DNA of 64,000 nt from Albidovulum sediminis (GCF_025380365.1 NZ_JAOCQF010000002.1:142846-206845), one strand, 5' to 3'; positions 44,583-53,819 are shown, counted from the stretch's first letter. A program made the numbers and translations. The notes: a model not told the origin generated them from the sequence alone.

Positions 44583-46046
44583 CTACTGCTTCCATTGGTG
44601 CTCATAGCAAGAACGGAACTCAAGCACATCGATCACATCATCCGCTCTCGGCTCTCGTTCAATTTGCTGCTTGATCTTCCAAGCCAGGTGCGGATCGTCC
44701 CGAAGCATGTCGCTTCCAGACAACTTGTACCGTTGGGTGATCTGGATAAATCGGTCATCCTTCTGGCCGAACCTCACGACCGCTACATCACCTGGTTTTA
44801 AGTGTGCGAACCGACTATCAACGTCATAAAGGGTGTCGAAGTTTCCACGGAAATTGGCGATTTGTTCACTGATGCTGTCAGGCAAAGCTAGCCCTTCCTC
44901 ATCGTGGATCTTTCCGAATTGCGGCTTTGGAAAGGACGCCGGGAAAACACTTTCCAAGGAAAAATCATCAAGCAAGATTTGCCGTTCACCCTTCATTAGA
45001 AACTCTAGCGTTCCCGACACGGGCTGCCCATCCACAAAGTCCACAAAAATATGAGGCACCTCTTTCCAGCTGTCACCTTTGTCATCGATCACAAGCATGT
45101 CTTCATATCGAATGATACCGTTGAGATGGAACATCGCCTGGTTCTTCTTGGGCAATCGTTCCCAAAAATCTCTGATGAAATCAATTGTTTCCCGATTTGC
45201 TCGATCCTTCTTCGGATCGTGGGTTCGGTCGTATGGGTTGCTGAAAAAGATCGGCGGCTCAGCAAGGTCAAAGGTCCTCTTTTCCTCGTCAAACCAAGCA
45301 TAGCACTGCTTCACCGAGACAATCACGCCCCGCGGGTGCAGCTCGACAACTTCGTAGTCTTTCCAACGCGGCCTTTCCTCAAAATCTGCATACTTCGATT
45401 CATAAGGGTAGTGGCGATCCTTCGAGTCCCTAGCCAAGATCCAGGAGCGTGATGGGTTTTCTCCAAGAATTCGCATGATTCGGTTCTTGTTGGTCACCTC
45501 GGACCTGATTTCAGTGGCACGCGAGCGCTTGCGTCTAACGTTCGATATGCCGAAGAAGGTGAACAATATTCTGTCGTTCTTTGGCTGGTGTAGCTCGGTT
45601 TCGAGCGTGGCATTGCCCCAAAGGTAGAACTCAAGGACGCCCAACTTTGTCAGTTCGTCGCGAAACGTGTCGTAGGATTTCTTGGAGAAGTTAGTTGCTG
45701 CCGCCAAGATGTATCCGTATGGCGGATTCCCAGGGTCGATGTCCTTTAGGATTTTCGCGATCTTGCTGGGCGGAATAGTCTTCTCGCGCTTGCACTGGAT
45801 CATCCAGAGGTTACCGTCCATCGGACGGACGACCTCTTCGCCATCATCATCAGTGACAGTTGTCGTGGTACGTTCGAAAGCTCTGATGTCGAAGCCGTCG
45901 TCGTCACCGCCCTTGCCGGTAGCTTCGATAGTCTGCCAGTCGCGAAAGTCGTAAATCAACTCTCGCACCAAGTCTTCGAAGCGCTTGGGATCGAGGTCTT
46001 CGAAGTGGATAGGGTTCGTTGTTTTCGTGGGGTTGCCGCTAGCCAT
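44583..46046 (-). CDS. Mrr-type restriction endonuclease-like protein with long unassigned C-terminus
   Basis: A 487-residue protein. The N-terminal 120 residues are an Mrr-like PD-(D/E)xK nuclease domain: FEDLDPKRFEDLVRELIYDF, then D53 in GFDIRAF and Q84-C-K86 in WMIQCKREKT. Residues about 170-487 match no family I recognise; they are rich in aromatic and charged residues (VRRKRSRATEIRS, WKDYEVVELHPRGVIVSVKQCYAWFDEEKRTF, FDTLYDVDSRFAHLKPGDVAVVRF). The gene is clearly AT-richer than the core genome, in line with horizontal transfer. ATG 46046 is preferred over an upstream TTG. A modification-dependent or phage-defence nuclease is plausible; no methylase is adjacent. Confidence 0.72.
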   Translation of the reverse strand: MASGNPTKTTNPIHFEDLDPKRFEDLVRELIYDFRDWQTIEATGKGGDDDGFDIRAFERTTTTVTDDDGEEVVRPMDGNLWMIQCKREKTIPPSKIAKILKDIDPGNPPYGYILAAATNFSKKSYDTFRDELTKLGVLEFYLWGNATLETELHQPKNDRILFTFFGISNVRRKRSRATEIRSEVTNKNRIMRILGENPSRSWILARDSKDRHYPYESKYADFEERPRWKDYEVVELHPRGVIVSVKQCYAWFDEEKRTFDLAEPPIFFSNPYDRTHDPKKDRANRETIDFIRDFWERLPKKNQAMFHLNGIIRYEDMLVIDDKGDSWKEVPHIFVDFVDGQPVSGTLEFLMKGERQILLDDFSLESVFPASFPKPQFGKIHDEEGLALPDSISEQIANFRGNFDTLYDVDSRFAHLKPGDVAVVRFGQKDDRFIQITQRYKLSGSDMLRDDPHLAWKIKQQIEREPRADDVIDVLEFRSCYEHQWKQ

Positions 46047-46386
46047 AGACAGAAGATTACCAAAGTCTGTCGAGAGTAGAAGCAAATATCGCCAGCATTG
46101 GGTCAGTCTCTACGCATCATGTTCGCAATTTGGGCCGTTTGGTAGCTTCGTCGCCGCACGGGAACATTGCCGATCTTACCCTTGTGTGAATGCCTGCTAT
46201 CCGTGCAACGGACAGCTTGCTTCGCATCTGCACCGGCCGTCTGCTTTCCGCCCTTCGTGCAGGCCAGGGCACTTACGGCCCTTACGGGCGGTTCGGCTCC
46301 AAACACGCCGCATGGCAGCATTCCCTGAAGCGGCTGTTCGCGCAGGGCCGCTGTGTGGTCTTCGGTTTCTCGGTAGCAATTCGGAC
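46047..46386. other. Gap without a convincing gene
   Basis: About 340 bases between two minus-strand genes. Open frames exist on both strands but look like composition artefacts, and none has a start with a ribosome site or a recognisable domain. It probably holds decayed mobile-element sequence and closes the accessory island. Confidence 0.5.
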
Positions 46387-47253
46387 CTAGTATAGGCTCA
46401 GCCCCCGCATGATCGGTGGCCAGTCTCTTATGCGTTTCCGGGCCTTCTCCGGCGCGCGACCAGCGACCTCGTGGATTATGATGTTCATCAGTGTGGTCAT
46501 CGGGCCAGTACTTTCCAGGAAGGCGTCGACCTTTGTGGCAACATGGAAGACGAAGGGGGTCTCCGGGCTGGCCCAGGTATTCAGTTCGTCCGTCACCACG
46601 ACCACCTGCATACCCAGGCCGCGCGCGGTCTGCACAATGGGCAGGGCTTCGCGGGCGTAAGGCGCCATGTCGATCATCAGCAGGCAGCGCGTCTCTTCGG
46701 CGCGGCGGAAGGAGGGGATCCATTCCACCAGGCCGCCGTCGTGTGGCGACAGGAACCGGACCGAGCCGCGCACGATTGACAGGCGGCGGGCAAAATCCTC
46801 GGCGATGCCGCGGATGGTCTGGAAGCCGGTGACGAAGACCTCATCTGCACCGGCGATCGCGTCGATGGCCTTGGGCCAAGCGGGCTTCTCTACCTCTTGA
46901 GCCAACGCCAGAACCGCGTCGGCATCGCGTTTCAGGATCGCGCCGATTTCGCCGTCGAGCAGGCGGAAGTAGCGGTCGGATGGCGAAACATGCGCATGCA
47001 CCAATGCCGCCTGCAGGTCTTCCTTCAGCCCCTGCAGGCCCTTGTAGCCCGCGCGCTTGAGGAAGCGACTGACCGTGATCTCGCTGACGCCGGTCTTGGC
47101 GGCGATCGAGGCGCCGGTCTCCAAGCCCAGGGTAGGTTCGTTCAGGATCAGCCATTGGGCGATGACCGCCTCTGATTTCGTCAGGCGGCTGGACATGCCA
47201 CGCAACCGCGCGGCAAGCGGCGAATCCTCGGGTGGTGCAGGTAGGTCATTCAT
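46387..47253 (-). CDS. MurR/RpiR-family transcriptional regulator
   Basis: A 288-residue regulator with an N-terminal HTH_6 domain (LTKSEAVIAQWLILNEPTLGLETGASIAAKTGVSEITVSRFLKRAGYKG) and a C-terminal SIS-type effector domain (about residues 120-260; VFVTGFQTIRGIAEDFARRL, CLLMIDMAPYAREALPIVQTA). SIS domains usually bind phospho-sugars, but RpiR members beside amino-acid or polyamine transporters are known. The start at 47253 gives MNDLPAPPEDSP. It is divergent from a polyamine-type ABC operon and likely controls it. Confidence 0.9.
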   Translation of the reverse strand: MNDLPAPPEDSPLAARLRGMSSRLTKSEAVIAQWLILNEPTLGLETGASIAAKTGVSEITVSRFLKRAGYKGLQGLKEDLQAALVHAHVSPSDRYFRLLDGEIGAILKRDADAVLALAQEVEKPAWPKAIDAIAGADEVFVTGFQTIRGIAEDFARRLSIVRGSVRFLSPHDGGLVEWIPSFRRAEETRCLLMIDMAPYAREALPIVQTARGLGMQVVVVTDELNTWASPETPFVFHVATKVDAFLESTGPMTTLMNIIIHEVAGRAPEKARKRIRDWPPIMRGLSLY

Positions 47254-47260
47254 GACAGAG

Positions 47261-47303
47261 TTTACACCAAGCAATCTAGATGGTAGCAATCTGTCATTAC
47301 CAT
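47261..47303 (+). promoter_or_regulatory. Candidate promoter and operator between RpiR regulator and ABC operon
   Basis: TTTACA (47261) and TAGCAA (47284) are 17 bases apart. Overlapping them are a direct repeat AGCAATCT (47270-47277 and 47285-47292) and an inverted repeat ATGGTA-N12-TACCAT (47280-47303). This layout suits repression by the divergent RpiR protein. Confidence 0.4.
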
Positions 47304-47378
47304 AGCATGCCCGAGTCGCTGCCGCCAAGACCCTTGAAACCGGCAGACTGAACCGAAGGCACCAACCGGGAGGGGAAC

Positions 47379-48398
47379 ATGAAGGCAATTGGATTGGCAT
47401 CGGCCATCGCGGTGATGGCAGGTGTGGCGCAGGCTGAAGGCACGCTCGCGCTGTACAACTGGGGCGACTACATCAACCCCGAAGTGCTGACGAAGTTCAC
47501 CGAGGAAACCGGCATCGCGGTGACGCTGGACACCTATTCCTCGAACGAGGAAATGCTGGCGAAGATCCAGGCGGGCGCCACGGGGTATGACATCGTCTTC
47601 CCCTCGGTCCACATGAACGACATCATGATCAAGCTGGGGCTTCTGGAAAAGACCGGCATCAACACAGCGCCGGACTTCAAAAACATCGACCCGGCCTTCA
47701 TCCGCGCCAAGGAAGACCCGAACAGTGAATACTGCCTGCCCTACGCCTGGGGCACCGTGGGCATCTTCTACAACGAGGACATCACCGGCCCGATCACCGG
47801 CTGGGCGGATTTTTTCGCGATCCCGGAAAAGAGCGGCGCAAAGATCACGCTTCTCGACGACATGCGCGAGGTTCTGGCCATCGGTCACATCATGAACGGG
47901 ACGTCGGTCAACAGCATTGATCCGGCCGAAGTGCAGGCGGCGGCGGATTATGTGCTGTATCACAAGGCCGCCGTGAACGCCTTCACTTACGAGGTGCCAC
48001 CGATGCTCGCCTCGGGCGACATCGCGGCGGGTCATTTCTTCGTCGGTGGCAACGTCTTCTTCACCGACACGCCGAACATCAAGTACATCATCCCGTCCGA
48101 AGGCGGCACGATGTACCAGGAAAACATCTGCGTCCTGGCATCGGCGCCGAACAAGGAGAATGCCAAGAAATTCCTTGAGTTCTACCTGAAACCCGAAATC
48201 GCCGCGCTGAACGTCGCGCAGCAGTTCAACGGCACGCCCAACATCCCGGCGAACGACCTGACGCCCGACTTCATCAAGTCGAACCCGAACATCAACGTCG
48301 GTGCTGACACGATGGCACGCCTCCAGATCTTCGAGGACATTGGCGCCGCGCTCAAACTCTACGACCGCGCCTGGAACACGATCCGAACGGCGCAGTGA
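47379..48398 (+). CDS. Polyamine-type ABC transporter substrate-binding protein (PotD/PotF-like)
   Basis: A 339-residue periplasmic protein. The signal peptide MKAIGLASAIAVMAGVAQA is followed by EGTLALYNWGDYINPEVLTKFTEETGIAVTLDTYSSNEEMLAKIQAG, the classical PotD/PotF start, and VFPSVHMNDIMIKLGLLEK. Aromatic and acidic pocket residues typical of polyamine binding are frequent, but the true ligand cannot be fixed. The ATG follows a strong GGGAGGGG site. It is the first gene of an operon that ends with a P1 peptidase, so the ligand could be a peptide or amide of a polyamine or amino acid rather than a free polyamine. Confidence 0.9.
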   Translation: MKAIGLASAIAVMAGVAQAEGTLALYNWGDYINPEVLTKFTEETGIAVTLDTYSSNEEMLAKIQAGATGYDIVFPSVHMNDIMIKLGLLEKTGINTAPDFKNIDPAFIRAKEDPNSEYCLPYAWGTVGIFYNEDITGPITGWADFFAIPEKSGAKITLLDDMREVLAIGHIMNGTSVNSIDPAEVQAAADYVLYHKAAVNAFTYEVPPMLASGDIAAGHFFVGGNVFFTDTPNIKYIIPSEGGTMYQENICVLASAPNKENAKKFLEFYLKPEIAALNVAQQFNGTPNIPANDLTPDFIKSNPNINVGADTMARLQIFEDIGAALKLYDRAWNTIRTAQ

Positions 48399-49466
48399 AT
48401 GTCGGCGCTTCTGGAAATCCGTGACGCGCGCCGGACCTTCGTCACCCCAGAAGGCGGCCGCCTGGCCGCCCTCGACGGGGTCAGCCTTGATGTCAGCGCG
48501 AATGAATTCGTGACGCTGCTCGGGCCCTCGGGCTGCGGCAAGACCACGCTTCTGCGCGCGATCTCGGGGTTCGAGACGCTTGACAGCGGCACGATGCGGC
48601 TTGGGGGCGCGGACCTGACCGGCCTGCCGCCCTTCCGACGCCCGGTGAACACCGTCTTCCAAAGCTACGCCCTCTTTGGCCACATGACCGTAGCGCGGAA
48701 CGTCGGTTATGCGCTGGAGGTAGCCGGCGTCGCGAAGGCAGCACGCGAGGCTGAGGTCGCCGAGGCGCTGGAGAAGGTGGGCCTAGCGGGCCTCGGCGCG
48801 CGCAAGCCTGGCCAGCTTTCCGGCGGCCAGCGGCAGCGGGTGGCGCTTGCCCGCGCGATCATCGCCAAGCCGCAGCTCCTCCTTCTTGACGAGCCCCTCT
48901 CGGCGCTGGACCGCAATCTCCGCCAACAGATGCAGCTGGAATTGAAGACGCTGCAGCACTCTCTCGGCATCGCCTTCATCTTCGTGACCCACGACCAGGA
49001 AGAGGCACTGACGATGTCCGACCGGATCGTGGTCATGCGCGCAGGGCAGATCGAACAGATTGGCACCCCACGCGACATCTACCGCCACCCGAAGAACCGC
49101 TTCGTGGCGGAGTTCATCGGCGAGACCAACCTGATGCCCGTGACAATCGACCGGGTTGACGGGAGCGAAGCTCTGGCCCGGACCGCCGAGGGCGTCGAAC
49201 TCCGCCTGCCTGCCTCGGGTCGCAAACCCGGCGAACAGGTAACAGCAGTCCTCCGCCCGGCAGATTTCACTTTGGGCGCCTCCGGTATCCCCGCCACCGT
49301 CTCCCGAGCGGTCTACCTTGGGTCTGACCTCTACGTCTTCGTCCAACCAAAGGCAGGCGGTCCCGAACTCCGCGTCATCGCGCGCGACACTGCCGGGGTC
49401 GAGGCCGGGGCGACCGTGCATCTGTCCCACGATCCGGCGCGCGTCCACGTGCTGGAGGCCGCGTGA
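48399..49466 (+). CDS. Polyamine-type ABC transporter ATPase (PotA-like)
   Basis: A 355-residue ATPase with Walker [10 protein letters not shown], signature [14 protein letters not shown], Walker [13 protein letters not shown] and switch H in VTHDQEEAL. The C-terminal TOBE domain (about residues 270-350) is typical of PotA. The ATG starts at the base after the stop of the binding-protein gene. It energises uptake with the two permeases downstream. Confidence 0.93.
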   Translation: MSALLEIRDARRTFVTPEGGRLAALDGVSLDVSANEFVTLLGPSGCGKTTLLRAISGFETLDSGTMRLGGADLTGLPPFRRPVNTVFQSYALFGHMTVARNVGYALEVAGVAKAAREAEVAEALEKVGLAGLGARKPGQLSGGQRQRVALARAIIAKPQLLLLDEPLSALDRNLRQQMQLELKTLQHSLGIAFIFVTHDQEEALTMSDRIVVMRAGQIEQIGTPRDIYRHPKNRFVAEFIGETNLMPVTIDRVDGSEALARTAEGVELRLPASGRKPGEQVTAVLRPADFTLGASGIPATVSRAVYLGSDLYVFVQPKAGGPELRVIARDTAGVEAGATVHLSHDPARVHVLEAA

Positions 49467-50350
49467 TGGCGGTGAAGCGGCAGTCGGTGGTGCTGGGCGT
49501 CCTCCTCGCCCCAGTGACGCTGTTCCTCGGCGTGTTCTTCCTCCTCCCGCTCTGCATCATCGCGCTCTTCTCCCTCCTCACCCCTGGCCTCTACGGCGGC
49601 GTGGAATGGTCCTTCTACCACTGGAACTACGGCCGCATCTTCGGCTGGGCAGACGGGATCAATGAAATCTTCGAGCCGATCTATTTGCAGATCCTCTGGC
49701 GCTCCCTCTCCTTCGCCGCGCTGACGGTCGTCCTGACCCTCATCCTCTGTTACCCCGTCGCCTTCTGGGTCAGCCGCCTCAATGATCGCTGGCGGCTGGT
49801 GTTCCTGTTCCTCATCACGCTCCCGTTCTTCTGCAGCCTGATCGTCCGGCTCTACGCTTGGCTTCTGATCCTGAAGCCGACCGGACTGCTGAACACGATC
49901 CTCCTCTGGACCGGCCTTATCTCCGAGCCGCTGGAGATCCTCTACACCCCCGCCGCCGTAGTCCTTGGCATGGTCTACGTCATGATCCCCTTCATGTTCC
50001 TGCCGCTATATGCCGCCGTCGACAACCTTGACCGCGCGCAGGTCGAGGCGTCCATGGACCTTGGCGCGAACCGCATTCAGACCTTCCTCAAGGTGATCCT
50101 GCCCCAGACCCTACCCGGCATCCTCGGCGGAGCGGTCATCGTCTTCATCCCCTCGGTCGGCAACTTCGTGGTCCCGGACGTGCTGGGCGGCGCCAAGGGC
50201 CTGATGATCGGCAACCTGGTCGAACAGCAGTTCCTGTCATCGCGCAACTGGCCCTTCGGATCGGCGCTGTCGATGATCATCATGGGCGTAGTGCTGACCG
50301 TCCTCATGGTCTCGGTCACCCGCGCGCGGAAGGTGAGTGGCCATGCGTAA
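49466..50350 (+). CDS. Polyamine-type ABC transporter permease (PotB-like)
   Basis: A 294-residue permease with six predicted membrane helices and the EAA loop QVEASMDLGANRIQTFLKVILPQTLPGI that contacts the ATPase. The ATG overlaps the ATPase stop (TGATG); a GTG one codon earlier is also possible. The long first periplasmic loop (GVEWSFYHWNYGRIFGWADG) is typical of PotB proteins. Confidence 0.92.
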   Translation: MAVKRQSVVLGVLLAPVTLFLGVFFLLPLCIIALFSLLTPGLYGGVEWSFYHWNYGRIFGWADGINEIFEPIYLQILWRSLSFAALTVVLTLILCYPVAFWVSRLNDRWRLVFLFLITLPFFCSLIVRLYAWLLILKPTGLLNTILLWTGLISEPLEILYTPAAVVLGMVYVMIPFMFLPLYAAVDNLDRAQVEASMDLGANRIQTFLKVILPQTLPGILGGAVIVFIPSVGNFVVPDVLGGAKGLMIGNLVEQQFLSSRNWPFGSALSMIIMGVVLTVLMVSVTRARKVSGHA

Positions 50351-51179
50351 CCCTGTCGGCTGGGCCGCACTCACGGCCTTCTCGCTCGCCTTCTTCGCCT
50401 TCATCTACGCGCCCCTCTTCGTCATCATCGGCTATTCGTTCAACTCGAACCCGGTCAACATGATGATCTGGGAACATTTTACCTTCGACTGGTACACGGG
50501 CCTTCTCGGCCTGTCGGACCGGACGACAGATGTCTCGAACCGCGCAGCCTATGTCGAAAGCACCGACCAGATGCTCGCCGCGCTGCGCACCTCACTGACC
50601 GTGGCGCTGTTCACCACCACGATCTCGACCGTGATCGGCACTGCCACCGCCATCGCGCTGGCCCGGTACCGGTTCCGGATGCGCGGCTTCTACAACGGCT
50701 TCCTGATGCTGCCGATGATGATGCCCGACATCGTCCTTGGCATCGGCCTTCTGATCTTCTTCGTCACCATCGGCATGAAACTGTCGATGCTGACAATCAT
50801 CATCGGCCACTGCACCTTCCTGACCTCCTACGTCTTCATCATCGTTCAGGCCCGCATCGCCGGCATCGACCCCGCGCTGGAAGAAGCCTCGGCCGACCTC
50901 GGCGCCTCGGAATGGGTCACCCTCCGCAAAGTCCTCTTGCCGCAACTCACCCCCGGCATCCTGGGCGGGGCACTTCTGGCCTTCGTCATTTCGATGGATG
51001 ACCTCGTCATCACCTATTTCATCTCGGGCACCGGCGATACGACGCTGCCGGTCTTCATCTTCGGCATGATCCGAAGGGGCGTGAAGCCCGAGATCAACGC
51101 CATCGCAACGCTAATCATCCTCGCGTCCGTGGTGATCGCCGCCCTTGGCCTGTGGCTACGCAGCAGAAAGACCGACTGA
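50343..51179 (+). CDS. Polyamine-type ABC transporter permease (PotC-like)
   Basis: A 278-residue permease with six membrane helices and EAA loop PALEEASADLGASEWVTLRKVLLPQLTPGILGG. The N-terminal helix AALTAFSLAFFAFIYAPLFVIIGYSFNS is PotC-like. ATG 50343 is preferred over GTG 50337 because GGAAGGTGA lies at a good distance; either overlaps the PotB-like stop. It is followed within two bases by the peptidase gene. Confidence 0.92.
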   Translation: MRNPVGWAALTAFSLAFFAFIYAPLFVIIGYSFNSNPVNMMIWEHFTFDWYTGLLGLSDRTTDVSNRAAYVESTDQMLAALRTSLTVALFTTTISTVIGTATAIALARYRFRMRGFYNGFLMLPMMMPDIVLGIGLLIFFVTIGMKLSMLTIIIGHCTFLTSYVFIIVQARIAGIDPALEEASADLGASEWVTLRKVLLPQLTPGILGGALLAFVISMDDLVITYFISGTGDTTLPVFIFGMIRRGVKPEINAIATLIILASVVIAALGLWLRSRKTD

Positions 51180-51180
51180 C

Positions 51181-52245
51181 ATGACCCGACCCCGCGCCCG
51201 TGATCTGGGCCTGCCCTTCCCCGGCACCCCCGGCCCGCTGAACGCGATCACCGATGTGCCCGGCGTCGCCGTCGGCTTCTGCACCCTCACCGACCCCGCG
51301 CGGAAGATGCGCACCGGCGTCACCGCGATCCTGCCGCGGCCGGGAACCGAGCCCCAGCCGGTCTGGGCCGGGCACTACGCGCTGAACGGCAATGGCGAGA
51401 TGACGGGTACCCACTGGATCAATGACTCAGGCTATTTCCTCGGGCCGATCCTGATCACCAACACCCACGGCGTGGGCGCGGCCCATACCGGTGCGACCCG
51501 CTGGATGATCGACCACTACGCTGACTATTTCGCCAAGGAACACGCCTGGGCGATGCCCATCGTCGCCGAGACCTACGACGGCGTCCTGAACGACATCAAC
51601 GCGCTTCACGTCCAGCCCGAACATGCCATCGCCGCCCTCAACGCCCGAAGCACCGGCCCGGTGGCAGAAGGCTCCACCGGCGGCGGCAACGGCATGATCA
51701 CTTACGAGTTCAAGGGCGGCACTGGCACATCCTCGCGCCGGATCGCCCTAGGCGGGCATGACTTCACCGTCGCGGCCCTCGTGCAGGCGAACCATGGCAT
51801 TCGGCCGTGGCTGACGATTCTCGGGCGGCCGGTGGGCGAACTGATCCCCGAAGACTCGCTTTACGCCGGAGAGATGGGCTCGATCATCGTGATCCTTGCC
51901 ACCGACGCGCCGCTCTCCGGCCTCGCCCTGCGCCAGGTTGCGAAGCGCGCCGCCATCGGCATCGGGCGCGGCGGCACGCCGGGGGGCAACAACTCGGGTG
52001 ACATCTTCCTCGCCTTCTCCACTGCCAACCCGGGTCCGATGCCGCAATTCGCCCCGGCCATCTCCAGCCGGCAGGAACTGAACATCGAGCTCTTGGACAA
52101 TCTCTACCTTGGCGCCGTGCAGTCCATCGATGAGGCGATCGTCAATGCGATGGTCGCCGGCGAAGATGTGGCGACGGTCAAGCCGGATGGATTGATATGC
52201 CGGGCATTGGACCTAGATCGGCTGAAGGCACTCTTTGCCCGTTAG
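51181..52245 (+). CDS. P1 family peptidase (DmpA/BapA-type aminopeptidase)
   Basis: A 354-residue S58 family peptidase. These enzymes are made as one chain and cut themselves to expose an N-terminal nucleophile; here the expected cut is between N271 and S272 in GGNNSGDIFLAFSTAN. Other family blocks are NAITDVPGVAVG, VGAAHTGATRW, GPVAEGSTGGGNGMITYEFKGG and GSIIVILATDAPLSGLALRQVAKRA. Known members remove D-amino acids or beta-amino acids from peptide N-termini. No signal peptide is seen, so it is cytoplasmic. It lies one base after the permease gene, so it likely acts on the imported compound. Confidence 0.88.
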   Translation: MTRPRARDLGLPFPGTPGPLNAITDVPGVAVGFCTLTDPARKMRTGVTAILPRPGTEPQPVWAGHYALNGNGEMTGTHWINDSGYFLGPILITNTHGVGAAHTGATRWMIDHYADYFAKEHAWAMPIVAETYDGVLNDINALHVQPEHAIAALNARSTGPVAEGSTGGGNGMITYEFKGGTGTSSRRIALGGHDFTVAALVQANHGIRPWLTILGRPVGELIPEDSLYAGEMGSIIVILATDAPLSGLALRQVAKRAAIGIGRGGTPGGNNSGDIFLAFSTANPGPMPQFAPAISSRQELNIELLDNLYLGAVQSIDEAIVNAMVAGEDVATVKPDGLICRALDLDRLKALFAR

Positions 52246-52374
52246 GCGCAGCTTCAACGCTGTTGCCTGTAGGTACGGGCAGACCAGAATAATAGGCGAC
52301 ATTCAATTCGCGACCGCGAAATTTCGGGTGGCCCGCATGCAAAGGCAGCTTTCGCCATTTGTTTCGAAGGAAAT

Positions 52375-52398
52375 GCCGAACGGCCGTAACCGTTCGGC
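52375..52398. terminator. Hairpin, possible terminator after the peptidase gene
   Basis: A perfect 9-bp stem GCCGAACGG/CCGTTCGGC with a six-base loop, 130 bases after the operon. There is no long T run, so termination is only possible. Confidence 0.4.
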
Positions 52399-52454
52399 CT
52401 GGAGGAAAATCCTATAGCAGGTCAGCGGTACCCGTATTCTGTGGTTCGGATCAC

Positions 52455-52500
52455 GGAGTTCGGCTCCGCCCTCGGACAACAATCGGGCGGAGCCAACTCC
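52455..52500. other. Long imperfect inverted repeat
   Basis: GGAGTTCGGCTCCGCCC (52455-52471) pairs with GGGCGGAGCCAACTCC (52485-52500), 16 pairs with one bulged C and a 13-base loop. The rest of 52246-52787 holds no recognisable gene. The element may be a terminator, a mobile-element end or a recombination site. Confidence 0.5.
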
Positions 52501-52787
52501 AGAAACTCATCGTCGCACTTACACTTGCAGCACTGGTTACACACAACGACGATGATATCTGCGCCTGAGATAATATCGCATAGCGCGGCACTTTGGGGAA
52601 CTTGTCTAAATGGACATGCTCTTTCGGCCAAAGTGAACAATCCCGTGCCGGCTGGGCGGATTGGCTGCGCAAATCCTTAGAATTCGCCGAAATTCCGCCA
52701 AACTTCTGCCGCCCCAATTCCTTCGCGCCCACGGGACTTATCAGGGGTCACACGCCGGCGACTCACTCGACGGCACGGGTCGGCCCG

Positions 52788-53320
52788 TCAATTCCGGCGT
52801 TGCAGCCGCGACCAGGCCTTGCGCAGCTCCGCCCGCTCCGGCGCGTAGGAGGTATCGAAGATCGACTCGCGCGGTTCCCGTTGCGCCGGTTCCGGCCTGG
52901 TTTCCGGCTTCGGCGATGTGCCGCTGCGGTCCTTGCCGGGTTCGTCTTCCGGGGGGTAAAACCCTGTGCAGCTTCCTCTTCAGCCTGACGTCCAGCCCAA
53001 GCCCCGCGCATCTCACCCAGATGGTCGTTCCGATTGAGCGCAGAGAGCCGCTCAGGGGCCATGGAGCGTTCGTAGGCTGTCAGGTTACCCAGATCATCGT
53101 AGACCGGCATGAGCGCCTCTCCTGCGAAGCGGGAGCGTTGCTTCAGCCGTGCCTGGATCACGGGGAGGTATTTCCCGGTGATCACCCCAGCCGTCGTGCC
53201 TGTGACAGTCCGGCCAGTGCGGGGATCCACCCCGTTCACCGCGGTCTGGACCGTCTGCATGGCACCCTGGCTGAAGTTCTGCCGACCGGAGACAGTCGAG
53301 AAGTAGTAGCCGCGGCGGCC
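52788..53320 (-). pseudogene. Frameshifted, 5'-truncated remnant of a mobile-element protein
   Basis: A minus-strand frame begins without a start at about 53320 (KGRRGYYFSTVSGRQNFSQG) and continues with GVITGKYLPVIQARLKQRSRFAGEALMPVYDDLGNLTAYERSM and LGEMRGAWAGRQAEEEAAQ. At a run of six C on that strand (about 52953-52958) the frame is lost; a one-base shift restores EDEPGKDRSG, REPRESIFDTSYAPERAELRKAW and an orderly stop at 52788-52790. The AYERS, RLSALNRNDHLGEM style resembles the C-terminal part of very large phage- or plasmid-borne proteins, but I cannot name the family. Confidence 0.6.
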
Positions 53321-53594
53321 TTTCTCAACACCTAAAGACCCCCTAAAACCTCAAACGGTCGGGAATCCGGATGCTGCCAGGAACTCCCCGGCCAGCTCAA
53401 GCTATCAACCCAAAATTGAGCCCCTGATTCGGGCAGCTTATCAGTTACACCCACCGGCCCCTCGACGCCGTATCATTTGCGGAGCGTATTGGAGGACTGC
53501 ATCAACTGGAACAAGCAACGAGGAAGCGACGACACAGGGGGCCTCCAATTAGCGGTGTGGGTCAAGAAAGCTCAGTTAAACCGATCTCTGCGGG

Positions 53595-53819
53595 GTGGGA
53601 GTCACCGTCAGCAGGCATCGCGAAGGGTCAGCACACCTGCTCAAGAAAGTTGATTTCGAGGAACACGGGAAGCCCGCAAATTCCAACGCAGCTCAGCTTG
53701 AATACACAATCCAGGGTAGTATTTACTTCAGCGTTACCGCCGGAAGATCATCGGCAAGACAGGGGGCCAAATCGAAAGAGCAGGCCTTTCGCACCAATTT
53801 GGCCAAGTTCAGTCCCTAA
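53595..53819 (+). CDS. Possible small hypothetical protein (74 residues)
   Basis: A GTG-initiated frame encodes 74 residues with a plausible, mixed composition (VSRHREGSAHLLKKVDFEEHGK, LEYTIQGSIYFSVTAGRSS) and a basic C-terminus. No family is recognised and the ribosome site is weak. It lies in a mobile, gene-poor stretch and could be a chance frame or a phage-type fragment. Confidence 0.25.
   Translation: MGVTVSRHREGSAHLLKKVDFEEHGKPANSNAAQLEYTIQGSIYFSVTAGRSSARQGAKSKEQAFRTNLAKFSP

Noticed and set aside
46103-46723. 206-residue minus-strand frame overlapping the RpiR gene
   Set aside because: Its first half is an out-of-frame copy of RpiR coding sequence and the rest has no family match.
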